Below are positions 25,392 through 33,141 of a stretch of DNA of 53,332 nucleotides, piece after piece (the stretch's first letter is position 1; every line of letters starts with the position of its first letter). The translations under genes were made by a program, and so were the position numbers. The DNA is from Lachnospiraceae bacterium (lineage in GTDB: Bacteria > Bacillota > Clostridia > Lachnospirales > Lachnospiraceae), in assembly GCA_009774175.1 (NCBI GenBank), contig VSNG01000008.1:56588-109919 (forward strand). Reading direction: 5' to 3'. Below the pieces are notes generated by a model, which saw nothing but the letters and a program-made list of their open reading frames with translations, was not told the origin of the DNA and did not search any database.

Positions 25392-26327
25392 TCATGAGTT
25401 ATCCCGCACCCGCCTCGTCACAAGGGTGAGGCGGTATTCAAAGTCGCGCCTGTTTTTCAGCGCCATATTGGAAAGCATCAGTCCCGTAAAAAGCGACTGG
25501 ATAGCCGCCAGCGCCATAAACCCGCAGACAAAAAGCGTCGGGAACCTGTCTACCATTCCCGTCTCTATATAAGTAATGAAAATCGGAATAAAGAGCACCA
25601 CCGCAACGAGGGTGAGAATCGCGGAACATATGCCGAAAAAGCCAAAGGGCTTGTAATCCCGGTAAAGCTTTAAGATCGTGCGAAGCACCTTAAAGCCGTC
25701 CGAGAAGGTATTCAGCTTGGACTCGCTGCCCTCCGGCCTGTCCCGGTAATCCACAACCACATTTTCAATCTGCATGTTATTGTATACCGCGTGAATGGTC
25801 ATCTCCGTCTCAATCTCAAACCCGGTGGACAACACGGGGAAGGTTTTCACAAAGCCGTAGCTGAACGCCCGGTAGCCCGTCATTATATCCTTAATATCGC
25901 AGCCGAAAAGCCGGTTGATGCTTCCCCGTACCACGGAATTGCCCAGATTGTGGAAAGGTCTCTTATTCTCCGTAAAATAAGTGGATGAAAGCCTGTCCCC
26001 CACTACCATATCCGCATTGTGGGAGAGCACCAGATCCACCATCTGTCCCGCGTACTCCATGGGGTAGGTGTCGTCTCCGTCCACCATGATATAGCACTCC
26101 GCCTCGATCTCCCGGAACATCCTGCGCATTACATTGCCCTTGCCCTGCATATTCTCATAACGGATCACCGCACCGGCGTCCCTGGCGAGCTCCACCGTGC
26201 GGTCAGTGGAATTATTGTCATATACATAAACCACCGCATCGGGAAGAGCCTCCCTTGCGTCCTTTACCACCTTCGCAATGGTCTTCTCCTCATTATAACA
26301 GGGAATTAATACCGCTATCTTGTCCAT
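25392..26327 (-). CDS. GT2 glycosyltransferase, polyprenyl-phosphate hexose synthase type
   Basis: A 311-residue protein with an N-terminal GT-A domain (VLIPCYNEEKTI, YDNNSTDRT, VDGDDTYP as the DxD site, GYRAFS) and two C-terminal helices (about 228-255 and 262-290). This matches DPM1/GtrB-like enzymes, which move a sugar from a nucleotide donor to dolichyl or undecaprenyl phosphate at the inner face. A GGAGACGG site suits ATG 26327 better than 26330. It sits between an MBOAT and a DUF6020-like gene and could supply lipid-linked sugar to the GT-C-type proteins. The sugar is not determined. Confidence 0.92.
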   Translation of the reverse strand: MDKIAVLIPCYNEEKTIAKVVKDAREALPDAVVYVYDNNSTDRTVELARDAGAVIRYENMQGKGNVMRRMFREIEAECYIMVDGDDTYPMEYAGQMVDLVLSHNADMVVGDRLSSTYFTENKRPFHNLGNSVVRGSINRLFGCDIKDIMTGYRAFSYGFVKTFPVLSTGFEIETEMTIHAVYNNMQIENVVVDYRDRPEGSESKLNTFSDGFKVLRTILKLYRDYKPFGFFGICSAILTLVAVVLFIPIFITYIETGMVDRFPTLFVCGFMALAAIQSLFTGLMLSNMALKNRRDFEYRLTLVTRRVRDNS

Positions 26328-26383
26328 CATCCGTCTCCTATGTTGAATATACTATCCTATAGTTTACCATATAAAACCATTCT

Positions 26384-27919
26384 TTAAAAGCCCTGATAAA
26401 TAAACTCTGCCGCACTGTATCCGGGGCCGTAATACCCCAGCAGAATCACGGCAAACAAAAGCGCATACCACAAAATCCAGCGTACGGGCAGGGGCTTTTT
26501 TGCAATCCTGTCCCGCACCGGGCCCCTGCGCCCGGTAAAAGAAACCGTCCACAAAAGAAGGAGCGACAGCGCAGTCACCGCCATTTCTATGCCGTCAAGC
26601 CCCAGCCGCAGCAGAGAGCCGTCCCACAGAATATGCGGGTTCCATACATGCACCGCCTCCCCCAGCATACATAAGGCGTCACCCACCGTTGCCGCCCGGA
26701 AAAACAGGTCGCCGATGCAAACAAGAAAGAAGGTGCGAAGAATACGCACGCACGCCACAAAGCGTCCCTCCTGCCCAATGGAAAGCCGCTCCATCATGCG
26801 CGCGCAGGGCGGTGAGAGCAGTTCCTCCATCACGATATAAAACCAGTGTAACAGCCCGGAACCGATCACGAACTTCCAATCGCCCCCGTGCCAGATTCCC
26901 ACTGTCAGCCACAGCACAAACATGGCCGCAAAGGTGGCGTACTGCTTTCCACGTTTCTTTCCGAATTTGTTTTTAAAGGATTTGTTCAGGTTTGTAAAGA
27001 GTTTTGACCGAAGAAGGGGATAAAAAACATAATCCTTCATCCAGATTCCCAGCGTAATGTGCCATCTGCGCCAGTACTCCGCCACGCTTTTTGAAAAGAA
27101 GGGCGTCTGAAAGTTTTCCGGCAGCATAATGCCAAGGCTCTCCGACAGTCCCAGCACGATATCCATACAGCCGGAAAAATCCGTATAAAGCTGAAACGCG
27201 TAGCAGGCGGTGGCCACCCAGATATACGCGCCGTTATAGCTTTCGTAAGATCCGTAAACCGTATTCACCAAAACGCCCAGCCGCTCGGAAATCACAAGCT
27301 TTTTGAAAAACCCCCAGACCATGCGCTGGAGTCCCCTCGTTACCTGCCTGTAATCAAACGCATGGGGCGAAAAAAACCGGTCCGCATGTTCCCTGTATTT
27401 TAAAATCGGCCCGGAGATCAGATTCGGAAAATACAGGCCGTAAAGCGCCAGTTTCAGGCCATTTTCCTGATGTGCGGCAAGACCGTAGTAAACGTCGATC
27501 ACGTAGCCCAGCAGGGAAAAAGTATAAAAGCTCACGCCAAGAGGCACCAGAAAGTCTACTCCCGAAATCAGGTCTTTTGGCCCGCCCAGAAGGTGCACCA
27601 CGCCATCCGCCGTATTAATCAGGAAATTCACATATTTCAGGGCAAAGAGGATTCCAATATTGACCAGAATGGTCACAGCAAGAACCGCCCTGCGCTTCTT
27701 TTCTTCCTCCGCAGGCGTCCCGGCTAACAGCCTCGTTCCCGTATGGCAGGCCGCTATTGATACAAAGGGATAAAGGATCAGCGCCCCCTGCCCCGCAAGG
27801 AGGAGATAAATAACGCTGCACAGTAAAAGAAACCCCCACTGGAATCTGCGGGGAATACTATAGTACAGGAGCAGCAAAGCCGCAAAAAAACACAAAAAAT
27901 AAAAAGAAGTAATGGCCAT
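26384..27919 (-). CDS. MBOAT-family O-acyltransferase (second of three)
   Basis: A 511-residue polytopic protein with the MBOAT signatures: YFPNLISGPIL near 164, EYWRRWHITLG with His287, and GIWHGGDWKF with catalytic His344. Unlike the other two it starts MAITSFYFL and carries a basic stretch (residues 305-325, KLFTNLNKSFKNKFGKKRGK) just before the catalytic helix. It therefore belongs to a different branch from the MLFNS-type pair. No SGNH gene adjoins it, so any partner must be encoded elsewhere in the locus. Start 27919 has GGAGG 5 nt upstream, and a near-consensus promoter lies at 27954-27982. Confidence 0.91.
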   Translation of the reverse strand: MAITSFYFLCFFAALLLLYYSIPRRFQWGFLLLCSVIYLLLAGQGALILYPFVSIAACHTGTRLLAGTPAEEEKKRRAVLAVTILVNIGILFALKYVNFLINTADGVVHLLGGPKDLISGVDFLVPLGVSFYTFSLLGYVIDVYYGLAAHQENGLKLALYGLYFPNLISGPILKYREHADRFFSPHAFDYRQVTRGLQRMVWGFFKKLVISERLGVLVNTVYGSYESYNGAYIWVATACYAFQLYTDFSGCMDIVLGLSESLGIMLPENFQTPFFSKSVAEYWRRWHITLGIWMKDYVFYPLLRSKLFTNLNKSFKNKFGKKRGKQYATFAAMFVLWLTVGIWHGGDWKFVIGSGLLHWFYIVMEELLSPPCARMMERLSIGQEGRFVACVRILRTFFLVCIGDLFFRAATVGDALCMLGEAVHVWNPHILWDGSLLRLGLDGIEMAVTALSLLLLWTVSFTGRRGPVRDRIAKKPLPVRWILWYALLFAVILLGYYGPGYSAAEFIYQGF

Positions 27920-27953
27920 ATCCGCCTCCGCTTTTTTGCCCGAATCTGCGTCG

Positions 27954-27982
27954 ATTATATCATATTCTTCCCAAACCCGCAA
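27954..27982 (-). promoter_or_regulatory. Promoter for the MBOAT-GT2-DUF6020 operon
   Basis: On the minus strand TTGCGG (27977-27982) and TATAAT (27954-27959) are 17 nt apart, with TGA before the -10 box (extended type). Confidence 0.75.
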
Positions 27983-27991
27983 TTCCGCGCC

Positions 27992-28020
27992 TTGTAAAAA
28001 AAGCGGTAATACAGTAAAAT
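27992..28020 (+). promoter_or_regulatory. Promoter for the GtrII-MBOAT-SGNH operon
   Basis: TTGTAA (27992-27997) and TAAAAT (28015-28020) are spaced by 17 nt, 34 nt before the ATG at 28054. It lies back to back with the minus promoter at 27954-27982, so the two operons share a 134-nt divergent control region. Confidence 0.7.
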
Positions 28021-28053
28021 GAATTACAATGTGAGAACATTGGAGGAAGGCTT

Positions 28054-29577
28054 ATGATCAGCAGAAAATTTCCCGTCTGGCTTACGATAGAAAAGAAAGA
28101 ACGCTCTCTTTTTTTTGCACTGATGGCGATGTACGGCATCTATGTTCTGCCGGTCATCCTTGCCAACCGGCTGTATCAGGACGATTTAAGCCACAGCCTT
28201 TACGGCGTCACCGGCTGGTATAATGACGCCAGGCCTCTTTCGGAGAAGCTTATCGTCTGGCTTTGCGGCGGTTCTCCCCTGGGGGACGTGTTTCCCCTGC
28301 CGCTTCTACTCTCCATCCCCCTTCTGGCCTTTGCCGTCACACTGTTTGTAAAGCGTTTTCTGCCCTCGCAGGGGCTTTCTTTTCCTGCCCTTTCGCTTGG
28401 TTTTTTAGTGATTGCAAACCCTTTTCTTCTCTGCAATCTCTCCTACCGATTTGAAGCCGTCACCATGATCCTTGCCCTCTGCGCGGCCATGCTGCCCTAT
28501 GCGGCGCCGGCGGAAATGCCTCCCCTGAAAGTGTTTATCTTTTCCTTTTTCCTTTGCATGATTACCTTTACCACCTACCAGTCCGCTATCGGCGTCTTTA
28601 TCAGCCTTTGGTTTATAGAGCTCTTTTACATGCTTTGTTCCTGCCGCATTGATCCGCTGCGGCTGCTGGCCCGTCCGGCTGCCTGCGTATGCGGCGCGGT
28701 CATTTACAAATTCATTATTCTGAATCACTATATCCGTCCCGAAAACGGCGGCTGGCAGTCCGACGCTTACCGTTTCGGCCAGAACGCTGAGGGAGGATTT
28801 TTTTCCGTCATCCTGTTGAATATGGAAAGCCTCATGCAGCATATCAACCTTGTTTTGCAGGGCGTTCCCATGCCTGTGCTTATACTGTTCCTGTTCCTTA
28901 TGGCAGCAGGCATCCTGTTTGCATGCCTTTCGTTTTTCCGACAGGACTTTCCCCTGTACCGCAGGCTGCTCTCGATACTGTATGCGCTCCTGCTGCCTTT
29001 TCTGATTGTTCTTGGCGCGGCGGCTCCTCTTCTGGTTCTTACGCCCACCTCCTTCAACATCAGCGCCCACTCTCTGATATGCCTGTGCAGCATCGGGATA
29101 TGGGCCGGCGTCATGCTCTCTTTTCTACCCTCTGCCGGCAGACAGCTTTGGGCGCTTCTGTTTCTGCCCTGCCTGCTCTTTGGCCTGACCTTTTCCTACA
29201 CCTACGGAAACGCTCTGACCAGCCAGAAGCAGTATGAAGAATACCTGACTTACAGTATCGTTCATGATCTGGAAACCATAAATGCAGACGGCGCATACCA
29301 GACCGTCACCATAGCAGGTCGGGCGCCGTACGCGCCGGAAACCGCAAGGCTTTGCGAAAAATATCCGCTCCTTACCCGGCTGGTTCCCACCTATATTACA
29401 AACTCCTCGTATCTGGGCGGCGTACAGCTTTTGCTCTACGCGCAGGAAACCTTTTCCTTTGAAAGCCTGACCGAAGAAGACGAAACCCTGATAAAAACCG
29501 GCGAGCCGGTTGTGACAACCAGTATTTATTCCTGTTATAAGGCAGACAATAAAATTATCATCCACTTTAATCGGTGA
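28054..29577 (+). CDS. GtrII-like membrane glucosyltransferase
   Basis: A 507-residue polytopic protein with about 11 helices. The first outer loop reads LYQDDLSHSLYGVTGWYNDARPLSE, matching the DD...GW...RPL pattern of the GtrII/Glucos_trans_II family (Asp-Asp as likely catalytic site). A soluble C-terminal part of about 110 residues ends the protein. GtrII-type enzymes attach a sugar from undecaprenyl phosphate to a polysaccharide outside the membrane, working with GtrA and GtrB. Such genes exist here but in other operons. GGAGG lies 7 nt before ATG. First gene of a plus-strand operon with an MBOAT and an SGNH partner, so glycosylation and acylation may be co-ordinated. Confidence 0.83.
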   Translation: MISRKFPVWLTIEKKERSLFFALMAMYGIYVLPVILANRLYQDDLSHSLYGVTGWYNDARPLSEKLIVWLCGGSPLGDVFPLPLLLSIPLLAFAVTLFVKRFLPSQGLSFPALSLGFLVIANPFLLCNLSYRFEAVTMILALCAAMLPYAAPAEMPPLKVFIFSFFLCMITFTTYQSAIGVFISLWFIELFYMLCSCRIDPLRLLARPAACVCGAVIYKFIILNHYIRPENGGWQSDAYRFGQNAEGGFFSVILLNMESLMQHINLVLQGVPMPVLILFLFLMAAGILFACLSFFRQDFPLYRRLLSILYALLLPFLIVLGAAAPLLVLTPTSFNISAHSLICLCSIGIWAGVMLSFLPSAGRQLWALLFLPCLLFGLTFSYTYGNALTSQKQYEEYLTYSIVHDLETINADGAYQTVTIAGRAPYAPETARLCEKYPLLTRLVPTYITNSSYLGGVQLLLYAQETFSFESLTEEDETLIKTGEPVVTTSIYSCYKADNKIIIHFNR

Positions 29578-29601
29578 AACGCCGCTTCATGCAGGCGTTT
29601 T
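29577..29601 (+). terminator. Intra-operon hairpin (possible attenuator)
   Basis: AAACGCC (29577-29583) pairs with GGCGTTT (29594-29600), followed by a single further T and then ACC. It lies between the GtrII-like and MBOAT genes. With so short a T run, partial termination is more likely than a full stop. Confidence 0.45.
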
Positions 29602-29622
29602 ACCTGAAACCCGGAGGAAACC

Positions 29623-31068
29623 ATGCTCTTTAATTCCATGACCTTCGCCGTTTTTCTGACGGCGGTATTTATCCTGTACCATATCGTGCCCGCAAGGCTG
29701 CGCTGGATTTTTCTGCTGGCGGCAAGCTATGTCTTCTACATGAATTTACATGTGGCCTACGGCCTTCTGCTCCTTTTTACCACAGCCCTCACCTATTTTC
29801 TGGCCCTCGGCCTTGAAAAAGCCCCCGACCTCGCCGGTAAAAAACGCTGTCTTCTCGGCGGCGTCCTGCCTCTTGTGGGTATTCTCCTTGTATTCAAGCT
29901 GGGCGCGCCCGTAATCGACAGGCTCAATGCGCTGGCGGAGGCAGGACGGCTGTCCATGCATCCTTTGACCGTAAAGATTCTGCTGCCCGCAGGCGTGTCT
30001 TTCTATTTCTTCCAGTCTATGGGCTATCTGATCGACGTATATCGGGGAAAAAGTAAAGCCGAGCGGCATTTCGGTTATTACGCGCTCTTCGTCTCCTTCT
30101 TCCCCCAGCTGCTGGCCGGGCCCATTGGCCGGGCGGACTCGCTTCTTCCCCAGTTAAAGAAAGAGCGCAGCTTTGATTATGAAAACGTGACCTACGGGCT
30201 CAAACTGATGGCCTGGGGCTATTTTAAGAAACTGGTAATCGCCGACGTCTTTGCCACGGTGGTGGACAAGGTATACAACAATCCCTACAGCTATGTTGGG
30301 CTCGTCTTTATCATTACCACGGTGATGTTCGCCATCGAGATTTACTGCGATTTTTCCGGCTATTCGGATATCGCCATCGGCTGTGCGAGGCTCTTTGGCG
30401 TGGAGCTTGCATCCAATTTCAGAAATCCCTACCTTTCCTTTTCGATCAGGGAGTTCTGGAGCCGCTGGCACATCTCCCTGTCCACCTGGTTTCGGGATTA
30501 TGTGTATATTCCGCTTGGCGGCAGCCGGGCGGGACGTTTTAGGCACTGCCTGAATCTTTTTCTCACCTTTCTGGTCAGCGGCTTCTGGCACGGCAGCAGT
30601 CTGACCTTCCTTTTCTGGGGCGGTATTCACGGTGTCCTGCAAATTCTGGAAACCTTTATCTACCCCAAAACACGAGGAGGCGTTTCGGTGATCCGTAAAA
30701 AACACTGGTGGCAGCTTCCCCTTACCTTTATTGTGCTGTGCTTTACCTGGATCTTTTTCAGGGCCAACACCATTCAGGACGCCTTCTGGATCATCTCAAG
30801 GCTGTTCTGGGATATCGGCAGGCCCTTAAACTATTTAAAAACCGCCGTAATCTGTCTGGACATGCCCTATCTGTCCATGTTCGGCATGGCCCTGTCGGCG
30901 GCGGCGCTTTTTGTCTGGGATCTGCTGTCCCTGAAACAGGATGTGATCAAACTGATATCCAGACAGCGGGGGCTGGTGCGGTGGCCCCTGTATGTGCTCC
31001 TTCTGGTGGCAATCGCGCTGTTTTCCCATAAAGGGATCGCGACGGAGTTTATATATTTCCAGTTTTAA
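29623..31068 (+). CDS. MBOAT-family O-acyltransferase (third of three)
   Basis: A 481-residue polytopic protein starting MLFNSMTFAVF. The MBOAT marks are complete: FPQLLAGPIGR near 160, EFWSRWHISL with His283, YIPLGGSRAG, and GFWHGSSLTF with catalytic His323. It is the same DltB/AlgI branch as the 3422-4993 protein. GGAGGAAACC precedes the ATG. The next gene encodes an SGNH protein, so this is the second complete MBOAT/SGNH pair in the window. It should move an acyl group across the membrane to the polymer. Donor and acceptor are unknown. Confidence 0.92.
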   Translation: MLFNSMTFAVFLTAVFILYHIVPARLRWIFLLAASYVFYMNLHVAYGLLLLFTTALTYFLALGLEKAPDLAGKKRCLLGGVLPLVGILLVFKLGAPVIDRLNALAEAGRLSMHPLTVKILLPAGVSFYFFQSMGYLIDVYRGKSKAERHFGYYALFVSFFPQLLAGPIGRADSLLPQLKKERSFDYENVTYGLKLMAWGYFKKLVIADVFATVVDKVYNNPYSYVGLVFIITTVMFAIEIYCDFSGYSDIAIGCARLFGVELASNFRNPYLSFSIREFWSRWHISLSTWFRDYVYIPLGGSRAGRFRHCLNLFLTFLVSGFWHGSSLTFLFWGGIHGVLQILETFIYPKTRGGVSVIRKKHWWQLPLTFIVLCFTWIFFRANTIQDAFWIISRLFWDIGRPLNYLKTAVICLDMPYLSMFGMALSAAALFVWDLLSLKQDVIKLISRQRGLVRWPLYVLLLVAIALFSHKGIATEFIYFQF

Positions 31069-31158
31069 CAGTTCAGCCATGAAAGCATGTTAAAGATGCG
31101 TGGAGCTCGCGCACAGAGCAGCTTTGACATGGTTTCATGAGCGGAGCCGCCCCTGTTA
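31066..31158. other. Long inverted-repeat structure between MBOAT and SGNH genes
   Basis: CATGAAAGCATGTTAAAG (31078-31095) pairs with CTTTGACATGGTTTCATG (31122-31139): 17 of 18 positions pair, one of them a G-T wobble. Inside, TGCGTG (31097-31102) pairs with CGCGCA (31108-31113) around a five-base loop. Outside, TAACAG (31066-31071) can pair with CTGTTA (31153-31158). There is no T run, so this is not a standard terminator. The structure begins in the MBOAT stop codon and ends shortly before the ribosome site of the SGNH gene. Confidence 0.7.
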
Positions 31159-31181
31159 CAAGAGTTAAGAAAGGAAACCCT

Positions 31182-32159
31182 ATGAAGCAAAATAAACAAG
31201 TACCCGTATTTATCATAAAGTGCATCGCCATCCCCGCCGCGGCTGTTCTGGTTCTGTATCTTCTGAACATTCCCTATCGGAAGATAGACGACGACAAATA
31301 CCGGGATCTCTGGAATCTGCGGATGCTTGGCAACCAGATAAACGAGGTGGAAATCGCCAACGTAGGAAGCTCCCACGGAGCCTACGACTTTGTCTACGAC
31401 GATCTTACCGAAGAGGGGTATTCCTGTTTCAACTTCGGCAATGTGAGCCAGACCTACGACTACGATCTGTCGCTTTTAAAAGAATACGGGCATCATCTGG
31501 ACGACGGCTGTCTGGTTTTCATCCCCGTGTCCTATTTCTCCTTCAATAACGAAACCGTAAATGAAAACGAGGCGCAGGCTCTTTCGGTGAAATACTACCA
31601 CTGTCTTTCTCCCCGGAATATTCCCGACTACGATCTGTTTACGGATATTGTTACGGCCAGATTTCCCATTTTGTCAGCCGGGGAGGATATTGTGAAGCTT
31701 CTGCCGGACAGCCTGACTGTTTTTGCAAAAGAAGAGGAGACAGAAACGCCGGAAATGGACGAGGCCGCCGTGGCCCAGTTTGCCGACCGGGCCGCCGCCC
31801 GCTTTGATCGGCATTTTAACAACAAGGACAACTATTTTCTGCCGGAGCGCGAGGCCCAGCTTCGGGAGCTGATCGACTACTGCAAAGAGCACGGGTTTAC
31901 GCCCGTGCTCATCACCACGCCGTTTTCCGTTTACTACAACGGGCCGGTGCCGGAAGATTTTCTCGACCGGTTTCACAGCACCGTCAATCAGATTGCATCT
32001 GACACAGGCGTCAATTATTACGATTACTCCCACGATAACAGATTCATGGAAAATCTGACTCTGTTCTCCGACTCCGACCACCTGAACGCCGATGGCGCTG
32101 ACTATTTCATGGAGATTCTGGCAGAAGAAGTGCCGGAGTTTCGGCAGATTCTGGAGTAA
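31182..32159 (+). CDS. SGNH-family protein, partner of the third MBOAT
   Basis: A 325-residue protein with an N-terminal signal anchor (about 8-30) and an extracytoplasmic SGNH domain. The nucleophile loop reads NVGSSHGAYD (Ser63 or Ser64). The C-terminal dyad is DSDH (Asp297, His300) followed by LNADGADYF. This layout is that of AlgJ/AlgX/DltD-like acyltransferase partners. AAAGGA lies 6 nt before ATG 31182; the upstream in-frame ATG at 31137 lies within a hairpin arm and has no ribosome site. It follows the MBOAT by 113 nt, a spacer filled by a strong hairpin. It ends the plus-strand operon and converges on the YdjC-like gene. Confidence 0.86.
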   Translation: MKQNKQVPVFIIKCIAIPAAAVLVLYLLNIPYRKIDDDKYRDLWNLRMLGNQINEVEIANVGSSHGAYDFVYDDLTEEGYSCFNFGNVSQTYDYDLSLLKEYGHHLDDGCLVFIPVSYFSFNNETVNENEAQALSVKYYHCLSPRNIPDYDLFTDIVTARFPILSAGEDIVKLLPDSLTVFAKEEETETPEMDEAAVAQFADRAAARFDRHFNNKDNYFLPEREAQLRELIDYCKEHGFTPVLITTPFSVYYNGPVPEDFLDRFHSTVNQIASDTGVNYYDYSHDNRFMENLTLFSDSDHLNADGADYFMEILAEEVPEFRQILE

Positions 32160-32211
32160 GCCGCTTTCTCAAAAAGTAATGCCGCCTTCCCCGGCGTTTC
32201 CTTCCGCCGCC

Positions 32212-33141
32212 TCACCACTTCATGGAAAGAACGGCCTCCTTCTCCACATGCCGGTCCTTTCGCATATAAAACTCCTCCACCGCCTCCTTGGCGATCTCGG
32301 GCGTAACCTCTTCTGGCAGGGTAATGCCCGGGTGGAAGAGGATTTCCAAATTTCTTCTGTCCTTATTCGCCTTTTTCAACATTTTCCCGTAAAGCTTTTC
32401 GATTCTCTCCCGGTCCATGCGGCCGCTCATCACAAGCCCCCACAGATACATCCGCGGGATGCCGTTTTCGTCGCAATACCGATCCGCCCTGCCGGCATAA
32501 AAGGCAAGCAGTCGGTTCTTTACAAAGTTGATAGGTCGGTATGTCCGATACAATGACACATCTGTCAGAAATACGCCAAGGGGCTCTCTGGAATTACGGA
32601 TATACTCTACCCGGTATCCTTCCTCGGCCACCGCCTCCAGAATGGCCTCCCACACCACGGGAATCATGTGGGCATGCTGGTGGCTGTCGATCCGCAGGCC
32701 CTTCTGTTTACAGGAAACGCCAGCCTCTTTTGCAATCGCCATGCACTTTTCAATGGCTTCCTGGGTCTGTTTAAGCTGGGCTTTGATTTCCCGTTTTAAC
32801 TGCGGCTTGATCTTTCTCCTTTTTCCGGGCAGACAGGAGGCAAGAAAAAGACCGCCCCAGCCAAGTCCCATCAGCCTGCCGCCCTCCTTTACCAGATCAG
32901 GAACCGCCGCCGCCCCGGCCAGACTTCGTCCCTCCACAAAGTCCAGATGCACTGACATGCAGGGCAGAAAAGGCAGGTGCGGTATCTCCCCGTACAGAAG
33001 CTCCATACAGGGCTCAAAGCTGAGCATATTCGGCACAATACTGATGCTGTCAAGCTTTCCCGCCCGCATACACTCCAGCATATCCTTCGACGTATTTAAG
33101 GTAAGCGCATAATCGTCCGCGTGAATATCCGGCCTACTCAT
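32212..33141 (-). CDS. YdjC/ChbG-family carbohydrate deacetylase-like protein
   Basis: A 309-residue protein with the YdjC barrel marks. IHADDYALT at the start gives the metal-binding and catalytic acids (Asp9, Asp10). A His sits in SVHLDF. RIDSHQHAH gives the paired metal-ligand histidines, and FHPG lies near the C-terminus. Family members remove acetyl groups from diacetylchitobiose and related N-acetyl sugars. In this operon the likely role is deacetylation of an N-acetylated sugar in the glycan or its lipid-linked precursor. ATG 33141 has AAGGAGG upstream and overlaps the preceding gene by 8 nt. Last gene of the eight-gene operon. Confidence 0.87.
   Translation of the reverse strand: MSRPDIHADDYALTLNTSKDMLECMRAGKLDSISIVPNMLSFEPCMELLYGEIPHLPFLPCMSVHLDFVEGRSLAGAAAVPDLVKEGGRLMGLGWGGLFLASCLPGKRRKIKPQLKREIKAQLKQTQEAIEKCMAIAKEAGVSCKQKGLRIDSHQHAHMIPVVWEAILEAVAEEGYRVEYIRNSREPLGVFLTDVSLYRTYRPINFVKNRLLAFYAGRADRYCDENGIPRMYLWGLVMSGRMDRERIEKLYGKMLKKANKDRRNLEILFHPGITLPEEVTPEIAKEAVEEFYMRKDRHVEKEAVLSMKW

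Noticed and set aside
32179..32205. Short GCCG/CGGC hairpin after the SGNH gene at 32159
   Set aside because: The stem is only four to five pairs and the T run is broken; too weak to list as a terminator.
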